The notes under the pieces are model-generated. The model saw only the letters and a list, made by a program, of their open reading frames with translations, searched no databases and was not told the DNA's origin. A stretch of 64,000 nucleotides of DNA, from the NCBI RefSeq assembly GCF_002906165.1, contig NZ_PPCN01000016.1, forward strand, positions 31,784-95,783, written 5' to 3'. Shown piece by piece: positions 1-8,990 of this stretch. This DNA comes from Roseibium marinum (GTDB lineage Bacteria > Pseudomonadota > Alphaproteobacteria > Rhizobiales > Stappiaceae). Numbering within the stretch: the first letter of the stretch is position 1; each line of letters starts with the position of its first letter. The position numbers and the translations under genes are program-made.

Positions 1-892
1 GGCGGCCTCCGCGACCACGACGATCGACTACCAGGCCAACCTGCCGCGCATCCCGCAGCCGAAAGACTATGCCGATACCGACGCATCGGCGCTGCTGAAT
101 GCCTCCGTCGGTGCCGGTAATGTTGCTGATACCAACAATCAGGACTTCCTCGACAGCTCCATCTCCGGTGGGTCGATCAGCATTTATAACCAGAACGGTA
201 CGGCGATGAGCGTCGAGGTGCGTTACGCCAAAACGGTGAACGAGGATACGGGCGTGCCTGTCGAGGACACCTGGAACATGTATATCGGTACCGGTGAAGA
301 CACCGGGGATACCTGGTACAATGTCGGGGAAGTGACGTTCGACGGCGCCGGCGAGCTGAGCAGTATGACCGATGGGATCATAGGTACAGCCGACTTCGCC
401 AACGAGAACTTCACCATCCCAAGCCTGACTATCGGCGGAACAACCGTCTCCAATGTCGAGATATCCTTCGGTGGCGGCGCGCTGACCCAATATTCGGATG
501 CGGACGGTACCGCGAGTTCCGTCAGTCTGGACCAGGACGGTTTCGCGGCCGGTGAACTGGTGGGCGTTGCCGTCGATGAATCCGGACGGGTGATCGCGAG
601 CTATTCCAACAATCAGCAGCGCCCGGTCTTTGAAATTCCTCTGGCGACTTTCGAGGCCGAGCAGAACCTGCAGCGCGTGGACGGGGCGGCCTTCGCCGCG
701 ACATCCTCCTCCGGCGATCCGGATCTGACCGGCGGTGGACAGATCCGCTCGAACAAGCTGGAGCTTTCCAACGCCGATATCGCGGACGAATTTTCCAAGC
801 TGATCATCACGCAGCAGGCCTATTCGGCCAATTCCAAGATCGTCACATCCGCCGACGAGATGCTCGACAGCGCATTGAACATGGTCAGGTAA
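1..892 (+). CDS. flgE: flagellar hook protein FlgE, 5'-truncated
   Basis: C-terminal part of the hook protein, which polymerises outside the cell into the joint between rod and filament. The reading frame is open from base 2 with no start in view, so the gene begins upstream of the window. The end carries the typical FlgE/FlgG C-terminus: a segment with 'SNKLELSNADIADEFSKLI', then 'QQAYSANSKIVTSADEMLDSALNMVR'. The preceding part, with 'GELVGVAVDESGRVIASYSNNQQ', is the usual FlgE beta-rich domain. flgK follows 74 bases downstream on the same strand. The intervening bases contain a GC-rich inverted repeat, so read-through or partial termination is possible. Confidence 0.93.
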   Translation, partial: AASATTTIDYQANLPRIPQPKDYADTDASALLNASVGAGNVADTNNQDFLDSSISGGSISIYNQNGTAMSVEVRYAKTVNEDTGVPVEDTWNMYIGTGEDTGDTWYNVGEVTFDGAGELSSMTDGIIGTADFANENFTIPSLTIGGTTVSNVEISFGGGALTQYSDADGTASSVSLDQDGFAAGELVGVAVDESGRVIASYSNNQQRPVFEIPLATFEAEQNLQRVDGAAFAATSSSGDPDLTGGGQIRSNKLELSNADIADEFSKLIITQQAYSANSKIVTSADEMLDSALNMVR

Positions 893-966
893 TGTGAACC
901 TGCCGGCGGGTTGCGACCCGCCGGTCCTTTCGGCCAAGCCGTAGCGTAACCCTGGGAGAAACCGCC

Positions 967-2820
967 ATGGGACTGACAAGTGCCCTGAACACCGCGGTCT
1001 TCGGAATCAAATACAATCAGCGCCAATTGGACGTTACGGCGGCCAATATCGCGAACGCTGACACGGCCGGATATTCGAAAAAGACGGTTTCGGCGAATGT
1101 CTATTTCGATACCATGGGCAATGTTTCCGGCGTCACCGCGACAGAAGTGCGGCGGATCGTCGACGAGCAGATTCAGACGGACTATTTCAACTCGCTCGCC
1201 GATACCAACTATGCCAGGCAGATTTCCGATTTCACCGACCGCCTCGATGACATTTTCGGGACCCGGGAAGACACTAGCGGTATTTCGGTGCTGGCCGGTG
1301 AATTGTCTGCCTCGTTGTCCCTTCTGGTCAACGATCCGGGAAACTTCGCCGCCCAAAGTGATGTCGTCGCGCTTGCCGACGCCTTTGCCCGTGAACTCAA
1401 CTCGTCCTACAGCCAGATAACGGACCTGCGCCAGGAGGCCGACGACAGTCTGGCGCGCCAGACTGAAACCGTGAACGGCTTGCTCGCCAGTATCGAGGAT
1501 ATCGACGAGGCGATCCGGGATGCGACCCAGGCCGAAATTTCGACCGCGGAAATGGAGGACGAGCGCGACCGGCTGATCGAACAGCTCTCCGGTTATCTGG
1601 ACGTGGATGTCACCAAGGAATCGAACAACACGCTTTTCATTCAGACCGCCGACGGGCAACAGCTTTATGCGGATACCCGTGCCTCCACTCTCAGCTTCGA
1701 CAGCTCGCATACCCTGCAGCCGGGCCAGCCCGGCAACACGGTGCTGGTGACAACGGGCGGCGGAACCACCTACGATCTTATCTCCGGTTCCCGGTCCGGC
1801 TCGATGGTGGCAACCGCGGAATTGCGGGATGATATTCTGCTCGAGGCGCAAAAGCAGCTCGATACGATCGCCGCGGAAATCTCCCTGGCTTTTTCGAATG
1901 TCACCGAGGCTGGCACTGCGGCGACCGTCGGCCTGGACGAGGGCTTCGACCTGGATGTTTCCGGGCTCCAGCCGGGAAACACGATCTCGCTGGAATATAC
2001 CGACGCGGCCGGAGAGACGCAGACGGTTACGCTTGTCGCCGTGGACGATCCGACGCTCCTGCCGCTGGACAATACCGCAACCGCAAATCCGAATGACACT
2101 GTCTACGGCATCGATATCTCCAGCGGCTTGCCGGCGACCTACATCACCAATATCACCGCGGCGCTTGGCGGCACCGGACTTCTTGTCAGCAATGACGGCT
2201 CCGACAATCTGCGCGTTCTGGGTGACAACACGGCGCCGACCAGCGTTGAAAGCCTGTCCGCGGAAGTCACGGTCACAGCCAGTTCCGACCAGGGGCTCGC
2301 ACTGGCGATCTTCGTCGATCAGCGGGACGGGGCCGAGCTTTTCACCGACGCTCTGGAAGACGGCGGCCAGCGGGTCGGCTATGCCAGCGGGATCAGGGTC
2401 AATCCGGACCTGCTCGCCGACAGTGCTCTTCTGGTGAACTACCAGACGACGCCCACAGCGAATACCGCAAACGATCCGGCACGGGCGCAGTATCTGTCCG
2501 AGGCGCTCAGAAACGGGACGACCTATTTCGATCCGGCAGCGGGCATCGGCAGCACATCGACACCCTTCCAGGGCACTGTTCTGGACTTTGTGAACCACAC
2601 TGTGGCGTTCCAGGGCAATCAGGCCGAGGATGCGGCGACATACGCGAATTCGAAGGAAACGCTGACCGTCAATCTGGCGGTCCGCTACGAGGAAAGCTAC
2701 TCGGTGGATCTCGATGCGGAACTCGCCTTCATGGTGCAGCTCGAGAATGCCTACGCGGCCAATGCGCGTGTCATGCAGACCATCAAGGATCTCTTCGACG
2801 AGCTCCTTAGAATCGCATAG
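967..2820 (+). CDS. flgK: flagellar hook-associated protein 1, FlgK
   Basis: HAP1, the hook-filament junction protein, exported by the flagellar type III system. The N-terminus (about residues 1-45) has the rod/hook-family signature 'AANIANADTAGYSKK'. The C-terminus has 'AFMVQLENAYAANARVMQTI', the conserved D0 helix. Its length of 617 residues is normal for FlgK. The middle (about 300-480) is the variable exposed region. The start is ATG at 967, preceded by a GGGAGAAA Shine-Dalgarno sequence. It lies between flgE and flgL, the usual hook/HAP order, and is probably co-transcribed with them. Confidence 0.96.
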   Translation: MGLTSALNTAVFGIKYNQRQLDVTAANIANADTAGYSKKTVSANVYFDTMGNVSGVTATEVRRIVDEQIQTDYFNSLADTNYARQISDFTDRLDDIFGTREDTSGISVLAGELSASLSLLVNDPGNFAAQSDVVALADAFARELNSSYSQITDLRQEADDSLARQTETVNGLLASIEDIDEAIRDATQAEISTAEMEDERDRLIEQLSGYLDVDVTKESNNTLFIQTADGQQLYADTRASTLSFDSSHTLQPGQPGNTVLVTTGGGTTYDLISGSRSGSMVATAELRDDILLEAQKQLDTIAAEISLAFSNVTEAGTAATVGLDEGFDLDVSGLQPGNTISLEYTDAAGETQTVTLVAVDDPTLLPLDNTATANPNDTVYGIDISSGLPATYITNITAALGGTGLLVSNDGSDNLRVLGDNTAPTSVESLSAEVTVTASSDQGLALAIFVDQRDGAELFTDALEDGGQRVGYASGIRVNPDLLADSALLVNYQTTPTANTANDPARAQYLSEALRNGTTYFDPAAGIGSTSTPFQGTVLDFVNHTVAFQGNQAEDAATYANSKETLTVNLAVRYEESYSVDLDAELAFMVQLENAYAANARVMQTIKDLFDELLRIA

Positions 2821-2835
2821 TGCGGGAAGTGACTT

Positions 2836-4374
2836 ATGACGATCGGTAACATCACAACTTCCAGAAACTATCTCACCCGCCAGCTCAGCGAGATGAATGA
2901 TCTGCTGGCTGAAAAGACCACGCAACTGGCAACAGGAAAGGTCGGGTCCACCTTTGGAGATGTCGGCGACCGGCGCCTTCTGGACATCCAGCTGACGCAG
3001 AAAGTCAGCATGATCGAGACCTACCAGGAAACGATCACTGTCGCCAATCTGCATCTTGAAACCATGACCATGTCACTCGAGCGTCTGGAAGATATTCGCC
3101 GGGACGGGAAAACAGCTCTCGATACGAACGATTTCGTCGTTCAGGACGACGGGCAGACCCAGACCCAGTCGCGGGCCGAGCTTCTGTTGAACGAAACGCT
3201 CAACATCCTCAACACCGAAATCGCGGGATACTACGTTTTCGGCGGCACCGACGCCATCGACAGCCCGGTTGCCTCCATGGACGCTATCCTGAACGGCGCG
3301 GATGGTCTCGACGGTCTGAAAACCTATATGAGCGAATTCGCGGCGGCCAATCTCGGGGCGACCAATACGGGTCGGACGACGATTTCGGCGTTGACGACGA
3401 ATTACGACGGCTTCGGAGATCCGACCGATTCCACCTTCTCGATTACGGAAGACGGAGCACATGATTTCGGCTTCGACATCGCCTCCGTCACGTCCTCCCT
3501 CAGCAATGTGACGATCACCGGCCCGGCCGCGGCGGATCCGGACAACGTCGATATTGCGTTCACCGGCCAGCCGGCGCTGGGGGAAAAGATAACGATCGAA
3601 CTGAGCCTGCCGCCGGACCATGCGGAAACGATCTCGATCGAGCTGACGGCCGCCATAACGGCCGAAGCGGAGGGGACGTTCGTCGTCGGTACGGATCTCG
3701 AGGAGACCGCGCAAAACATGCGCGATGCGATCGCCGCCGAAATCGAGAACCAGGCGCTGACGACCCTGCGCGCGGTTTCCGACGAATGGGCGTCGGACGA
3801 GTTCTTCAGCACGTTCGCGGGCGAGGAACCGCAGAGAGTGGATGGCCCGCCATACGATACCGCGACCGCCATGGTTGCCGGCGGATCGACCACGGTTTCC
3901 TGGTACTCGGGACGCAACACGGCAACCGCAGACCCGCGCACGGACAAGAATGCCGTGATCGATACGAGCCTGACCGTGAATTACGGCGTGAGGGCCAACG
4001 AAACGCCTCTCAAGGAACTGGTGCAGTCCCTGGCGACTTTCGTTGCCGCCGATTTTTCCGGCGCGACCGCGACGGACGAGGAATATTACAACGCCCTGTC
4101 GACGGACATGCGAACGATCCTGCAACCGTCGGGAGTGGATCAGTCCGGCATCGTCGACATTTCGACCGATATCGCGATCGCCCACCGCACGATGTCGTTG
4201 ACGGATGACCGGCATGGTCAGATCAAGAACAGCTATGAAAGCACGATCGCCGAAATCGAGGGGGTCGACCAGGAACTGGTCGCCGCGCAGATCCTGACGC
4301 TGCAGAACAATATCGAGGTGTCCTACCGGGCCTCCGCGATCATCTTCAATCTGACCCTCTCCGACTACCTGTGA
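2836..4374 (+). CDS. flgL: flagellar hook-associated protein 3, FlgL
   Basis: HAP3, which caps the hook-filament junction together with FlgK. The N-terminus 'SRNYLTRQLSEMNDLLAEKT' and 'QLATGK' followed by a D-rich segment match the flagellin/FlgL D0-D1 region. The C-terminus contains 'VDQELVAAQILTLQNNIEVSYRAS', the matching C-terminal helix. At 512 residues it is longer than enteric FlgL (about 317). The extra length is a central insertion around residues 190-400, presumably surface exposed. The start lies 15 bases after the flgK stop, preceded by GGGAAGTG. A hairpin at 4531-4559 follows. Confidence 0.93.
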   Translation: MTIGNITTSRNYLTRQLSEMNDLLAEKTTQLATGKVGSTFGDVGDRRLLDIQLTQKVSMIETYQETITVANLHLETMTMSLERLEDIRRDGKTALDTNDFVVQDDGQTQTQSRAELLLNETLNILNTEIAGYYVFGGTDAIDSPVASMDAILNGADGLDGLKTYMSEFAAANLGATNTGRTTISALTTNYDGFGDPTDSTFSITEDGAHDFGFDIASVTSSLSNVTITGPAAADPDNVDIAFTGQPALGEKITIELSLPPDHAETISIELTAAITAEAEGTFVVGTDLEETAQNMRDAIAAEIENQALTTLRAVSDEWASDEFFSTFAGEEPQRVDGPPYDTATAMVAGGSTTVSWYSGRNTATADPRTDKNAVIDTSLTVNYGVRANETPLKELVQSLATFVAADFSGATATDEEYYNALSTDMRTILQPSGVDQSGIVDISTDIAIAHRTMSLTDDRHGQIKNSYESTIAEIEGVDQELVAAQILTLQNNIEVSYRASAIIFNLTLSDYL

Positions 4375-4530
4375 TCGCATCCTTCAAATTTATGATGGAC
4401 TGACGGCTTGAGGCCGAAGGGCTTTTATACGCTTCCAAGGGAAGTTGCATGAAAGCGGGTTGACCCAGGGACCGGCCGCGGCCGGTTCGAAGAGAACAAC
4501 AGGCGTCCTTTACAAATCACGGCCACGAAA

Positions 4531-4559
4531 AAAGCCGGTACGAAAATCGTACCGGCTTT
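4531..4559 (-). terminator. rho-independent terminator, flaF side
   Basis: A perfect 13-bp stem (AAAGCCGGTACGA with its complement, loop AAA) sits between the convergent flgL and flaF. Read on the minus strand it is followed by TTTTTT, so it ends the fla/flbT/flaF transcript. On the plus strand the tail (CATATAT) is weaker. The rest of 4375-4623 holds no recognisable gene. Confidence 0.85.
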
Positions 4560-4623
4560 CATATATGGGCGGTCGGATAGTCCCGCTTGGGATGGTCTTT
4601 CAGATCTCCAGTCGATCTAAATC

Positions 4624-4998
4624 CTATTCAGGTGTCGCCCGCAGTCCTTCCGCGATGGCCCTGTTGATCCCGATGATAGAGGTGAGCTTGTTCGCGTCAT
4701 CATCCGTCATGATCGTGATGGTCTGCTTGAAAATAAACACCCCCAGGGTGGCGATGTTGTTTTTGATCTCCTGCGGCAACTGGCTGTCTTCACCGGTGGC
4801 CGATGTCACCAGAATGGTCCAGAGCTTACGGTTATAGACGAGTGCTTCGTCCTTTTCGGCAAGAGAAGATTCTTCCCATTCATCCTTGATCAACTGGAGC
4901 CGTGCCGCGGCTTTCATCAGCAGATTCGCTTCCAGCTCCCTCGGTGACATCGCCACCTGGCTCGTTTTCTGGTAAGCCTGCGCTGCCTGCTTGTACAT
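4624..4998 (-). CDS. flaF: flagellar biosynthesis regulator FlaF
   Basis: FlaF is an alphaproteobacterial protein needed for flagellin synthesis and secretion. In Caulobacter it acts with FlbT on flagellin mRNA and assembly. The family signature is visible in the N-terminal half: 'AYQKTSQVAMSPRELEANLL' then 'KAAARLQLI' (about residues 9-38). Later come 'NRKLWTILV' and 'LPQEIKNNIATLGVFIFKQT'. The length of 124 residues is normal. The ATG at 4998 is the only start that keeps the conserved 'SPRELE' region. This start lies 119 bases inside the end of the upstream flbT frame. Product and family are clear; the amount of overlap is the odd part. Confidence 0.9.
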   Translation of the reverse strand: MYKQAAQAYQKTSQVAMSPRELEANLLMKAAARLQLIKDEWEESSLAEKDEALVYNRKLWTILVTSATGEDSQLPQEIKNNIATLGVFIFKQTITIMTDDDANKLTSIIGINRAIAEGLRATPE

Positions 4999-5374
4999 GA
5001 CCGATCAGCGTCCCTTCATACTCGATAAGCTTTCGTGCTTCTTTCAGTGCTTTATAAAAGGCGCCGGTTATTATGGAGTTACTGATCCTGGTAACGTAGG
5101 GGATCGTACTCGGCGCGGCTTTCACTATGTCGTTGACGAGGGTGAAGTAATTCTCCTGAATTCTCTCCACGTCCGTCGACAGATACATCAGCTGAACGGC
5201 CAGATAGACGCGTTTCGCCGGGGTATCAGCAGTAGCAGGTGTGAGAATGTCCTTTTCCCGCAGAATGGGTGCCTGGCCTTCAATAAAAAGGCGGGTTCGC
5301 TGATTATCGTTGGTGATAACGCTATCACCGATAATAATCCGTTCGCCCGGTTTTAGCTCAACCTTGAGCGCCAT
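4880..5374 (-). CDS. flbT: flagellin mRNA regulator FlbT
   Basis: FlbT post-transcriptionally regulates flagellin by acting on the flagellin mRNA leader. The sequence opens 'MALKVELKPGERIIIGDSVI', with later 'FYKALKEARKLIEYE', the usual end of the FlbT core (about residue 128). The remaining 35 or so residues are a low-complexity Gly/Glu/Ser tail read through the 5' end of flaF in another frame. Family members are typically about 130-150 residues, so the 164-residue length may reflect a lost stop. GGAGGT lies 6 bases upstream of the ATG. An 18-bp palindrome lies 34 bases further upstream. It sits directly downstream of a flagellin gene with no terminator between. Confidence 0.88.
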   Translation of the reverse strand: MALKVELKPGERIIIGDSVITNDNQRTRLFIEGQAPILREKDILTPATADTPAKRVYLAVQLMYLSTDVERIQENYFTLVNDIVKAAPSTIPYVTRISNSIITGAFYKALKEARKLIEYEGTLIGHVQAGSAGLPENEPGGDVTEGAGSESADESRGTAPVDQG

Positions 5375-5408
5375 TCCGTGACCTCCACGTCTGAGTATCG
5401 CCCGAATC

Positions 5409-5426
5409 GTTAACCAATTGGTTAAC
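5409..5426. promoter_or_regulatory. perfect 18-bp palindrome upstream of flbT
   Basis: GTTAACC-AATT-GGTTAAC is a perfect palindrome 34 bases upstream of the flbT start. The halves are TTAAC-type CtrA half-sites, but the spacing (TTAA-N8-TTAA) is one base longer than the CtrA full box. A related GTTAACC-N9-GGTTAAC arrangement lies at 8811-8833 upstream of the second flagellin. This is a likely operator; the binder is unknown. Confidence 0.5.
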
Positions 5427-5464
5427 GCCCGCTGCCGGTACTTTAAAGATAAACACTGTAGGTG

Positions 5465-6958
5465 TTAACCGAATAGGCTCAGAACGCTCTGATCGGCCTG
5501 GTTCGCCAGCGACAGCGCCGTCGACGAAAGCTGCTGGCGGGTCTGCAACGCCAGCATGTTCGCGCCTTCTTCGTTCATGTCGGCAATGGTCAGCTTGCCT
5601 GCGCCGACTTCAAGCGTGTTGATCATGTGCTTGGTGAAATCGGTCCGGATCTCAACGGTGGACAGGGCGGTACCCATTGCCCTGGCCGCCGACCTGAGTT
5701 CGTCCAGAGCAGCATTGATCGCCTGAAGGGTCCGGTCAATATCCGTATCGGTCTTGAATTCCGACGCAGCAGCCGTAAGGCCGACCGTTCCGCTTGCGGT
5801 CGCGAGCGTGGTTCTGTTGAAGTCCGAGTTGTCGCTGGTGATGTCGAAGGAAACCTCGCCAATCAAACTGATGCTGCCACCGGAGAAGGTCGCATCCAAG
5901 CCCTTGACGTTGTTGAGGAAACTCACCAGGTCGCTGACCGTGGTTTCGTCATCGATCTCAATCGAGGCCGGTTCGAAATCATTGCCGTCGGTGATGGTGA
6001 TGGTGTCACCGGCCTGAAAGCCGCCGGAGGAAATCAAGGTCGCACCCGCGGTGAGCGGAGTGACCGAAAGCGTCGTTGAGGTACCCCCTGTCGCACCACC
6101 GTCGGTCGCGACGCCGCCGCCGGTCGCGTCCTTTGAAATCGACAAGGTGTTGTCCAGACCGGACGTAATCGTGATCTGATCGGTTGTCTCGTCAAAGCTG
6201 GCGTGAACGCCGCTGAGATCGCCCAGTGCGTCGATGTAATCCTGCACGGTTGTAATGGTCGCGCCGACCGTGAATGTGGTGGTGCCGGAACTGTCTGTCA
6301 CCGAGACAATGTCCCCGTTCGCCCAGTCACCCAGATCGCTGAGGTTTGACGAAGCCTGCAATCCGGTCAGGTCGAGGGTTGCCACTCCACCGTTGATATT
6401 GAAGGAAGAGGTTCCGGTTCCGCCCGGGTCGAGGTCGTCCAGATTGAGCCCGTCGTCCAGACTGGTGTCGGTGAAATCAACCGCATTGACTGTCAGATTT
6501 GACGTCGAATCCTCGTTGAAGATCACTTCCAGCTCATTGCCGGCACCGGAAAGCAGGTTCTTGCCCTTGTATCCGGAGTCACCCGCCATGTCCTCGATCT
6601 GCTGGAGGAGGTCGTTGTACTGGCTCGTATATTGTTTGCGTTCATATTCGCTGGACGTCTGGAGCGCCTGGTTGGCTATGGCTTTCGCCGATTCGACCAG
6701 CTTGGTGATGGATGTGATGCCCTTGTCGGCGGCGCGCAACGTCTGCACCCCCTGGCCCATATTGTCGAGCAGGTTTGACAGATCGCTCGCCCGGTCATTC
6801 AGCGACTGCGCCGTGAAGAACGAATTCGGGTTGTCGAGCGCCGTATTCACCTTGAGACCCGTCGCAAGGCGTCCCTGCGTGATCGACTGGAGGCTGGCTG
6901 TTTGTTTGAGCGACAGGAGATTGTCCCGGACCGCACTGGAAAGAACAATATCAGGCAT
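5465..6958 (-). CDS. flagellin (first of three paralogues)
   Basis: Filament subunit of 497 residues. The N-terminal D0/D1 region has 'VRDNLLSLKQTA', 'QGRLATGLKVNTALDNPNSF' and 'FFTAQSLNDRASDLSNLLDN'. The C-terminal D1/D0 region has 'TEHM'-type helices ending 'ANMLALQTRQQLSSTALSLA' and 'NQADQSVLSLFG'. Its central region (about 150-390) differs clearly from the two other copies, making it the most divergent paralogue. A CtrA-like box lies 114 bases upstream of the ATG. No terminator separates it from flbT, so flagellin read-through into flbT/flaF is possible. Confidence 0.95.
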   Translation of the reverse strand: MPDIVLSSAVRDNLLSLKQTASLQSITQGRLATGLKVNTALDNPNSFFTAQSLNDRASDLSNLLDNMGQGVQTLRAADKGITSITKLVESAKAIANQALQTSSEYERKQYTSQYNDLLQQIEDMAGDSGYKGKNLLSGAGNELEVIFNEDSTSNLTVNAVDFTDTSLDDGLNLDDLDPGGTGTSSFNINGGVATLDLTGLQASSNLSDLGDWANGDIVSVTDSSGTTTFTVGATITTVQDYIDALGDLSGVHASFDETTDQITITSGLDNTLSISKDATGGGVATDGGATGGTSTTLSVTPLTAGATLISSGGFQAGDTITITDGNDFEPASIEIDDETTVSDLVSFLNNVKGLDATFSGGSISLIGEVSFDITSDNSDFNRTTLATASGTVGLTAAASEFKTDTDIDRTLQAINAALDELRSAARAMGTALSTVEIRTDFTKHMINTLEVGAGKLTIADMNEEGANMLALQTRQQLSSTALSLANQADQSVLSLFG

Positions 6959-7072
6959 CAGATTTCACCACGTTTCCTATTCAGCACTCGCCAAGGTGGC
7001 CTTCCAATGGAGCAAGAAGAGCCTGTACCACTGGCGTAAAACTAAATGGAAAGTTAATCGGTGATGCACTCA

Positions 7073-7087
7073 TTAACCTGTTGTAAA
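7073..7087 (-). promoter_or_regulatory. CtrA-like box of first flagellin gene
   Basis: Read on the minus strand this is TTTA-N7-TTAA, one mismatch from the CtrA consensus TTAA-N7-TTAA. It ends 114 bases upstream of the flagellin ATG at 6958. The other two flagellin genes have the same kind of box at 110 and 112 bases, which makes a chance match unlikely. Confidence 0.55.
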
Positions 7088-7173
7088 TGAAAGTTACCAA
7101 AAGGTTTCTTTTAAGCCGTTGATATTCAATCGTAAAATTTTTGACTTCAGATGAGTAGATATGCCGGAAATGC

Positions 7174-7200
7174 AAACGGCGGGCTCGTGGCCCGCCGTTT
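7174..7200 (-). terminator. hairpin after second flagellin gene
   Basis: An 11-bp perfect stem (AAACGGCGGGC with its complement, loop TCGTG) lies 46 bases beyond the stop of the second flagellin gene. The T tract on the minus strand is short (GCATTT), so efficiency is uncertain. Confidence 0.7.
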
Positions 7201-7246
7201 CCGGTTGTTTGCGCGTGAATTCGCCGTCTGACTGATTCTAGTGAGC

Positions 7247-8740
7247 CTAGAAGAGGGACAGCACCGTCTGGTCTGCCTGAGAAGCGAAGGACAGCGATGT
7301 CGAGGCAAGCTGCTGACGGGTCTGAAGAGCCAGCAGGTTCGCACCTTCCTCGTTGGTATCCGCCAGGGTCAGGAGACCCGCGCCTTCCTGCAGAGTATTG
7401 ATCATAGTCTTGGTATAATCCTGACGGATCTCGACTGTCGAAAGGTTTGTACCGAACTCGGAAGCCTGGGACCGCAGTGTCGAAAGCCCATTGTTCAATC
7501 TGTCAATGACCCGATTGATATCGTTGTCCGTTGCAAAGCCTGAATCGCTCAGTGCCGAGATAGTCACACCATCGGAGTCCGCCGTGTAATTCTCCGCGGC
7601 GAAGTCGACATTATCGCTGGTCAGCGCAAGGTCGGTTTCACTTTCGATCGCAATCCTGCCGGTTGACGTGTTGAATTCCGCGGAAACGCCCCTGAAGTCG
7701 TTGATGTAGTTCACCAGGTCGTTGACCGTTGATTCTTCATCGATCTCGTACGAGCCGAGTTCGTAGCCGTTGCCGTCGGTCAGGGTCAGCGTGTCGCCGA
7801 CGTCAAACGAACCGCTGTCGATCAGCGTGTCGGAAGTCGTGGCGAATGCCGTGGCATTGACCGAGACAAGCTGTGCCGTGGTGGACACATCGTTCTGAAG
7901 AGCGATGTCCTCGTTGGAGTAGACGGTGACCTGACCGGTACCTTCGTCGAATTCCGCACGAACACCTGGAACGCTCTCGATGGTGTCGAGCAGGTCCTGA
8001 ACGGTGGTTCCGGCCGTAACTGCCAGCGTGGAGCCGGTAATGACAGCGGTGGTGGTGCCTTCGTTCAAGGTCAGCGTGTTGGTCGTCGAAATTCCGCTTG
8101 CGGATGCGAGCAGCGAGCTGGAGTTCAGCGCCTGGCCATCTGCGTCCGTAAGGGTGAAGGTGTTTTTGCCGCCTTCCAGCTGAAAGGATGTCGCACTGCC
8201 TTCGCCTTCCGCCAGATCCGAGAGGTTCAGACCGGTGGACAGACTGGTATCGGTGTAATCGACGGCTTCGATTTTCAGCTTGGACGTGGAGTCTTCGTTG
8301 AAGATCGTGGTGAGGTCGTTGCCATCGCCGGCAAGCAGATTCTTGCCCTTGTAGGAGCTGTCTTTCGCAATGTCTTCAATCTGTTCGAGAAGGGCATTGT
8401 ACTGCTGCGCGAAGGTTTTGCGCTCGTACTGGCTCTGTGTCTGCAGAGCCTGGTTGGCTTTCGCCTTAGCGGTTTCCACCAGATCCGTAATGGTCTGGAT
8501 ACCCTTGTCCGCAGCCTTGATGGTCTGAAGGGATTGGCCCATGTCGTTCAAAAGGGTCGACAGGTCACTCGCACGTGAATTCAGACCGGAAGCGGTGAAG
8601 AAGCTGTTCGGGTTGTCCAGAGCAGAGTTGACCTTCATGCCGGTGGCCAGTTTGTTCTGGACGCCGGACATCAGATCTGCGGTGGATTGAAGAGTAAGAA
8701 GGTTCTGCCGAACGGCAGCTGACAGGGTGATGTCCTTCAT
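7247..8740 (-). CDS. flagellin (second paralogue)
   Basis: Filament subunit, 497 residues from the ATG at 8740 (MKDITLSA). An upstream in-frame ATG at 8767 would add nine non-conserved residues. D0/D1 elements include 'NKLATGMKVNSALDNPNSFF' and 'SDLSTLLNDMGQSLQTI'. The C-terminus has 'GANLLALQTRQQLASTSLSF'. Residues of roughly 155-310 are almost identical to the third flagellin, also at DNA level, whereas the ends differ more. A CtrA-type box lies 110 bases upstream of the start. Confidence 0.95.
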   Translation of the reverse strand: MKDITLSAAVRQNLLTLQSTADLMSGVQNKLATGMKVNSALDNPNSFFTASGLNSRASDLSTLLNDMGQSLQTIKAADKGIQTITDLVETAKAKANQALQTQSQYERKTFAQQYNALLEQIEDIAKDSSYKGKNLLAGDGNDLTTIFNEDSTSKLKIEAVDYTDTSLSTGLNLSDLAEGEGSATSFQLEGGKNTFTLTDADGQALNSSSLLASASGISTTNTLTLNEGTTTAVITGSTLAVTAGTTVQDLLDTIESVPGVRAEFDEGTGQVTVYSNEDIALQNDVSTTAQLVSVNATAFATTSDTLIDSGSFDVGDTLTLTDGNGYELGSYEIDEESTVNDLVNYINDFRGVSAEFNTSTGRIAIESETDLALTSDNVDFAAENYTADSDGVTISALSDSGFATDNDINRVIDRLNNGLSTLRSQASEFGTNLSTVEIRQDYTKTMINTLQEGAGLLTLADTNEEGANLLALQTRQQLASTSLSFASQADQTVLSLF

Positions 8741-8850
8741 CAGTTTATCCCTTTCCTGGGGTCGCAATGTCTTCTGCTCTTCCTGAGCAGGTTGATTAGG
8801 ATCATCTCCTGTTAACCCTAATCATTGGTTAACTGGATCGCATTTTAGGG

Positions 8851-8865
8851 TTAATGAGACGTTAA
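8851..8865 (-). promoter_or_regulatory. CtrA box of second flagellin gene
   Basis: An exact TTAA-N7-TTAA, followed by C on one side, ends 110 bases upstream of the flagellin ATG at 8740. Nearby at 8811-8833 is GTTAACC-N9-GGTTAAC, an inverted pair of the same half-sites, closer to the gene. Together they make a compact TTAAC-rich control region. Confidence 0.65.
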
Positions 8866-8935
8866 CCGATTGAAAAGGAGGATGAAATTCATCAACGACA
8901 GGGAAGGGGGGTGGGCTTGCCCTCAGGCAGGAAAC

Positions 8936-8963
8936 GAAAAAAGGCGGGCCTGAGCCCGCCTTT
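8936..8963 (-). terminator. rho-independent terminator after third flagellin gene
   Basis: A 10-bp stem AAAGGCGGGC / GCCCGCCTTT with loop CTGA lies 27 bases past the stop of the third flagellin gene. Minus-strand transcription continues into TTTTTTCG, a good U tract. Confidence 0.88.
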
Positions 8964-8990
8964 CCTTGTCTTGAAAGCTTTTTGGAAAGC

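Noticed and set aside
820..3054. A 744-codon open frame antisense to flgK
   Set aside because: It runs across flgE, flgK and flgL, whose sense products are clear families. Its translation is Arg/Gly/His-rich with no recognisable fold, as expected for antisense frames in GC-rich DNA.
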